Assembly: GCA_005503065.1 (NCBI GenBank)
Contig: SCOE01000007.1
Location: 1-64,000 of the forward strand
Reading direction: 5' to 3'
Length of the DNA: 64,000 bases
DNA from: Comamonadaceae bacterium ALPHA2B
GTDB lineage: Bacteria > Pseudomonadota > Gammaproteobacteria > Burkholderiales > Burkholderiaceae_C
Each line of letters begins with the position of its first letter. Positions within the stretch are counted from its first letter, which is position 1. The position numbers were made by a program, and so were the translations under genes. This document shows positions 58,856-64,000 of the stretch, piece by piece. A model generated the notes under the pieces. The model was not told the origin of the DNA. It searched no databases and was given only the letters and a program-made list of their open reading frames with translations.

Positions 58856-59613
58856 GGTTCTTCTCCTGAAGGATGAATGGGAAGGGTCAGGCGGCGCACC
58901 ACGGCCAGCAGGCCGCTGGCCAGCAGCACCAGCGCGGTCGCCAGCACGATGCCTCGGTACACGCCGACCGAGTCGCCGAGCTGCCGCGCCTCCTCGATGC
59001 CATGCCCGATGCCTGCCTTGGCGGCCAGGTACTCGCCCACCAGCGCCGCGCTCACTGCCCAGGGCAATGCCACCTGCAGGCCGGTGAAGACGAAGGGCAG
59101 CACGCTGGGCACGACGATGTGCCGGGTCAGCTGGGCCCGCCCGGCTCCGAACACCCGCGCAGCCATCAACAGGCGTGCATCGACCGTCGCCAGGCCCGCG
59201 TAGGTCAGCGAGAAGACGATGAACAGCACCGTCAGCGCGACCAGCAGCACCCTGGGCATCCAGCCGGTGCCGAACCACAGGACGAGCAAGGGCACCAGGC
59301 CGAGTTTCGGAATGCTCATCACGGCCGTGATGAAGGGTTGCGTCATCGCATCGATCCGGGGCGAGAGGCGCAGCAGGACGGCCAGTCCGCTGCCGGCGAG
59401 CAGGCCCGGCACGGTGCCCGCCACCAGCAGCGCCGTGGTGGCCGCCACGTCGGCCAGCAGGCGTCCGGCGCGTGCCTCGTCCCACAGCCGGTCCACCACC
59501 TGCCCGATGCCCGGCACCCAGTACGGGCCCAGCCACCGGCTGGCCACCTCCCAGGCCAGGGCGAAGACGACCAGCCCCAGCAGCCTGGCCGGCACGAAGC
59601 GGCGCCGTCTCAT
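58852..59613 (-). CDS. ABC transporter permease, second of two
   Basis: 253 residues, six membrane segments; [20 protein letters not shown] at the start, [20 protein letters not shown], and coupling loop [20 protein letters not shown] before [14 protein letters not shown]. SsuC/TauC-type. It overlaps the ATPase and FAH genes by 4 bases. A second similar permease (60444-61220) in the same operon suggests a heterodimeric channel. Confidence 0.93.
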   Translation of the reverse strand: MRRRRFVPARLLGLVVFALAWEVASRWLGPYWVPGIGQVVDRLWDEARAGRLLADVAATTALLVAGTVPGLLAGSGLAVLLRLSPRIDAMTQPFITAVMSIPKLGLVPLLVLWFGTGWMPRVLLVALTVLFIVFSLTYAGLATVDARLLMAARVFGAGRAQLTRHIVVPSVLPFVFTGLQVALPWAVSAALVGEYLAAKAGIGHGIEEARQLGDSVGVYRGIVLATALVLLASGLLAVVRRLTLPIHPSGEEP

Positions 59614-60440
59614 GGCGGGCTTCCGCCTCGCAGGCAGCTTCGGATGGCGTCGTAGTGCCCGGCGAAGCTCGGGGCCTTGAAGATCGCTTCGGGGTCGCGC
59701 GGCCGCGGGATGTCCAGGCGCCGCTCGAGCACCACGCGCCCCGGCGATCCGCAGAGCACCACGACCCGGTCGCCCAATGCGATGGCCTCGTTGATGTCGT
59801 GGGTGACGAAGAGAACGGTCTTGCGTTCCGAGGCCCACAGCGCCAGCAGATCCGACTGGAGCTGGGCGCGCGTCTCCGCATCGAGTGCGCCGAAGGGCTC
59901 GTCCATCAGCACCACGGGCGGGTCGTAGGCCAGCGTGCGCGCCAGCGACGCGCGCTTGCGCATGCCGCCCGAGAGCTGGTGCGGGTAATGCCCCGTCCAT
60001 TGCGCCAGGCCCACCTGCTCGACCAGCCGCCGCGCGCGCGCCACGTCGGATGCCGAAGGCTTGCCGGCCAGGGTCAGCGGGAACATCACGTTGTCCCACA
60101 CCGTGCGCCACGGCAGCAGGTTGTCGTCCTGCGTGACGTAGCCGATCTGCCGTCCGCTGCCGGGCCGCAGCGGCAGCCCTTCGCCACCGACCGTGCGGCC
60201 ACCGAAGACGATGCGGCCCGCCGAGGGGGCCAGGGTCTGGGCCACGACGTTCAGCAGCGTGGACTTGCCGGCGCCGGACGAGCCCATGATGGTCACGAAC
60301 TCGCCGTCGTGCACCGTCAGATCCACCTCGCGCAGGATCCAGCGGGCCGTCGCTGCCCGGTCCTGGCCGTAGCAGACACCGAGCTTGTGCAACTGCAGCA
60401 GCGCCGTGGACGGTGCGATGGCGTGGACTTCGGGTCTCAT
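59610..60440 (-). CDS. ABC transporter ATP-binding protein
   Basis: 276 residues. Walker A GSSGAGKS (53-60), Q-loop [12 protein letters not shown], signature [15 protein letters not shown], Walker [13 protein letters not shown], switch [14 protein letters not shown]. Nitrate/sulfonate/thiamine-precursor importer class. A single ATPase serves two permease genes flanking it. Confidence 0.95.
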   Translation of the reverse strand: MRPEVHAIAPSTALLQLHKLGVCYGQDRAATARWILREVDLTVHDGEFVTIMGSSGAGKSTLLNVVAQTLAPSAGRIVFGGRTVGGEGLPLRPGSGRQIGYVTQDDNLLPWRTVWDNVMFPLTLAGKPSASDVARARRLVEQVGLAQWTGHYPHQLSGGMRKRASLARTLAYDPPVVLMDEPFGALDAETRAQLQSDLLALWASERKTVLFVTHDINEAIALGDRVVVLCGSPGRVVLERRLDIPRPRDPEAIFKAPSFAGHYDAIRSCLRGGSPP

Positions 60441-60443
60441 GGT

Positions 60444-61220
60444 TCAGGCCCCCACGGGACGCGAGCCGGTGGGCTGCCCGGTCTGCCAGCGCAGGCACCG
60501 CGCCTGCAAGGCCGCCAGGAGCGCACCGAGGGCCAGCACGATGCACATCACCGTGACCAGCGCGACGAACACCAGTGTGGTGTCGAAGTCCGACGCGCCA
60601 TATTGGGCCAGGTAGCCGATGCCGCGGTTGGACGAGATGATCTCGCCGACGATGGCGCCCGCGATCGCATAGGGCACCGCCACCCGCAGCCCGCCGAAGA
60701 GATAAGGCACGACCGCGGGCCACACCACATGCCGCAGCAACTGCAGCTCCGTGGCGCCGAAGACCCGCACCGTGCCCAACAGCCTCGCGTCGACCGCCCG
60801 TACGCCGTCGAGCGTGCTGTAGAAGACGATGAAGAAGATGGCGGTGGCCACCAGCGCCACCTTGGCGCCCGGCCCCACGCCCAGCCACAGGATGAACAGC
60901 GGCACCATCGCCGTCTTGGGAATGCCGTAGCCGATGGCCGCGATGCCGAGCACCCCTTCGCGGACGAAGGGGTGGCGCCGCAGGGCCATCGCCAGCACGC
61001 AGCCCGGCACCGCGCCGAGCACGAAGCCGCCGAAGGCTTCGGCGAGCGTGAAGCGTCCGTGGAACCAGAGGTCGCCGTTCGCAAGCATCGAAGCCATCCG
61101 CTGCGCCACCAGAACCGGCGAGCTGATCCAGTAGGCGCCGAGCAGCCGGGACGCGGCCTCCCACGCGCCGAGCAGCGCGGCGCCCAGCACCAGCCTGTCG
61201 ATCCAGGATCGATGCACCAT
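60444..61220 (-). CDS. ABC transporter permease, first of two
   Basis: 258 residues, six membrane segments; VLGAALLGAWEAASRLLGAY, EAFGGFVLGAVPGCVLAMAL, YGIPKTAMVPLFILWLGVGP, and coupling loop RLLGTVRVFGATELQLLRHV. Clearly related to the other permease of this operon, though not a recent duplicate. Starts 14 bases after the receptor gene. Confidence 0.93.
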   Translation of the reverse strand: MVHRSWIDRLVLGAALLGAWEAASRLLGAYWISSPVLVAQRMASMLANGDLWFHGRFTLAEAFGGFVLGAVPGCVLAMALRRHPFVREGVLGIAAIGYGIPKTAMVPLFILWLGVGPGAKVALVATAIFFIVFYSTLDGVRAVDARLLGTVRVFGATELQLLRHVVWPAVVPYLFGGLRVAVPYAIAGAIVGEIISSNRGIGYLAQYGASDFDTTLVFVALVTVMCIVLALGALLAALQARCLRWQTGQPTGSRPVGA

Positions 61221-61234
61221 GGCTGCGTCGCCCG

Positions 61235-62239
61235 CTACCTGGAGGCGCCGACGAATTCGTCGGTGTAGAGCGTTCTGGCGAGTGAAGCCAGCGCCGCCTT
61301 GTCGTCCTGCGGCCCGAACATCGTCTGCACCGTGTGCTCGAAGGCCCTGCCCATCGGCATGGAGCGTGCCGGCGTGTTGCGCTGGAAGCTCTCGAAAGCC
61401 TGCTTCAGCAGGTCGGGATCCATCTTGTCGAAGCGCCTGGCCAGAAGGGCGTAGGCCTTCTGCGGCTCGGCGGCGATGAGCGCCAGGCTGCGGTCCAGTG
61501 CCGCCACCAGCTTCCTGCAGGTGGCCGCGGCGTTCGTGCAGTAGCCGTCGCGCGCGACCAGCACGTTGTAGGTCGTCGGATTCAGGCCCGGGAAGTCACC
61601 GCGTGGGCCGCTGATCCACAGCTGGGCGCCGCGGCGCACCGCCTCGAGCGTGAAGGGGCTCGAGAAGACGAAGCCGTCCACCTCCTTCTTCTGGAGCGCA
61701 GCGTCCATGCCAGGGGGCGCCACGAAGACCAGCCGGATGTCACGGTCCGCATCGATGCCGGCCTGGCGCCCCACGTAGCGCAGGAAGGCGTGGGGCAGGC
61801 CGTTCGCCGCGTCGACGGCCAGCGTCAGGCCCTTGAGCGCGCGGGCCCGCTCGACCGGCGTGCGCGCGGCGGCCAGCCGTTGCGCCGCCTCGGCCGACAG
61901 CACGACTTCGGTCGTCGCGTTCTCCTGCAGGCCCGCGATCGCCAGCGTCTTCTGGCCGCGTTGGGCCGCCCGCAGCTGCAGCAGCCCGGCGATGCTCGTG
62001 AAGTCGGCGCTGCCGCCGATCAGGGCATTCAGCGCGGCGGGGCCGGCGAGCTGGCTCACGTCCGTCTCCACGCCGGCTTCCTTGAAGTAGCCGGCATCCT
62101 CCGCGATGTACACGGGCGCAAACAGGATCGATACCGCCGGCAGGACCAGCCGGACCTTCGCGGGCTGGGCCCATGCAGCCAGCGAGGCCGCGGCCAGCAA
62201 GGCACCGATCGCGAGGCGCCGGGCCATGTTGTTCGACAT
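61235..62239 (-). CDS. ABC transporter substrate-binding protein (NMT1/SsuA-like)
   Basis: 334 residues; signal peptide ending ASLAAWAQ. SsuA/NMT1 pattern: AVSILFAPVYIAEDAGYFKE, LAGPAALNALIGGSADFTSI, KGLTLAVDAANGLPHAFLRY. Presumed receptor for the two-permease importer and for an aromatic substrate of the encoded enzymes. Met5 is an alternative start. Confidence 0.9.
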   Translation of the reverse strand: MSNNMARRLAIGALLAAASLAAWAQPAKVRLVLPAVSILFAPVYIAEDAGYFKEAGVETDVSQLAGPAALNALIGGSADFTSIAGLLQLRAAQRGQKTLAIAGLQENATTEVVLSAEAAQRLAAARTPVERARALKGLTLAVDAANGLPHAFLRYVGRQAGIDADRDIRLVFVAPPGMDAALQKKEVDGFVFSSPFTLEAVRRGAQLWISGPRGDFPGLNPTTYNVLVARDGYCTNAAATCRKLVAALDRSLALIAAEPQKAYALLARRFDKMDPDLLKQAFESFQRNTPARSMPMGRAFEHTVQTMFGPQDDKAALASLARTLYTDEFVGASR

Positions 62240-62265
62240 GCGTGTCTCCTTGGTGTCCGGACGGT

Positions 62266-64000
<1,735 letters not shown>

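Overview
The window is high-GC DNA (about 70% by eye) with dense coding, short gaps and many 4-base ATGA overlaps. The gene set (several Bug/TTT-type solute receptors, TctAB, acyl-CoA dehydrogenases, CaiB-type CoA transferase, biotin-dependent acyl-CoA carboxylase, Ohr/OhrR, AtuA-family protein) points to a metabolically versatile betaproteobacterium of the Burkholderiales, most likely Comamonadaceae (Variovorax-like). The genus is an inference. No rRNA, tRNA, CRISPR, integrase or transposase was seen.

Layout. 1-3009: the C-terminal barrel of an autotransporter, aqpZ, and an orphan iron-type periplasmic receptor. 3037-8508: a six-gene fimbria-like locus with a divergent usher-like barrel, three related small secreted subunits, a PapD-like chaperone and one unknown. 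8739-13261: htpG, a tautomerase, srkA and a DUF2855 gene. 13371-18296: CoA transferase, Bug receptor and AidB-like acyl-CoA dehydrogenase, with a divergent LysR gene and a perfect 10-bp inverted repeat between them. 18351-19331: ohr-ohrR with a readable promoter/operator. 19412-21656: serine hydrolase and crotonase. 21735-29338: a LysR gene divergent from an eight-gene catabolic run (GAF, VOC, alpha/beta hydrolase, TauABC-like transporter, flavin monooxygenase, crotonase). 29363-31961: 3-hydroxyacyl-CoA dehydrogenase and a propeller lipoprotein. 32236-43425: AtuA-like protein, HSL-type esterase, AraC regulator and a LivHMGF-CoA ligase-LivK set. 44012-47370: TctAB with a divergent Bug receptor. 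47405-55277: an Atu/Liu-like set of carboxylase beta and alpha, PECR-like reductase and two isovaleryl-type acyl-CoA dehydrogenases, followed by a small lipoprotein and a DUF3820 gene. 55400-56605: purT. 56654-64000: a Bug receptor and a tight operon for uptake and apparent meta-cleavage of an aromatic compound, cut by the window end.

Together the genes describe uptake (ABC, TTT, Liv) of organic acids and aromatics, CoA activation and beta-oxidation-like or carboxylation-dependent breakdown, plus oxidative-stress defence and a possible surface fibre.

The most unusual content is non-coding. One structured palindromic repeat occurs three times (38.98-39.56 kb and 43.7-43.8 kb) with stems that covary while the unpaired segments stay constant. 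A second family occurs six times with an exactly kept 15-base spacing; two copies are translated inside genes (a signal peptide and a segment of SrkA) and a third overlaps the last codons of an AraC gene. A 124-bp hairpin with 25-bp perfect arms lies between two acyl-CoA dehydrogenase genes.
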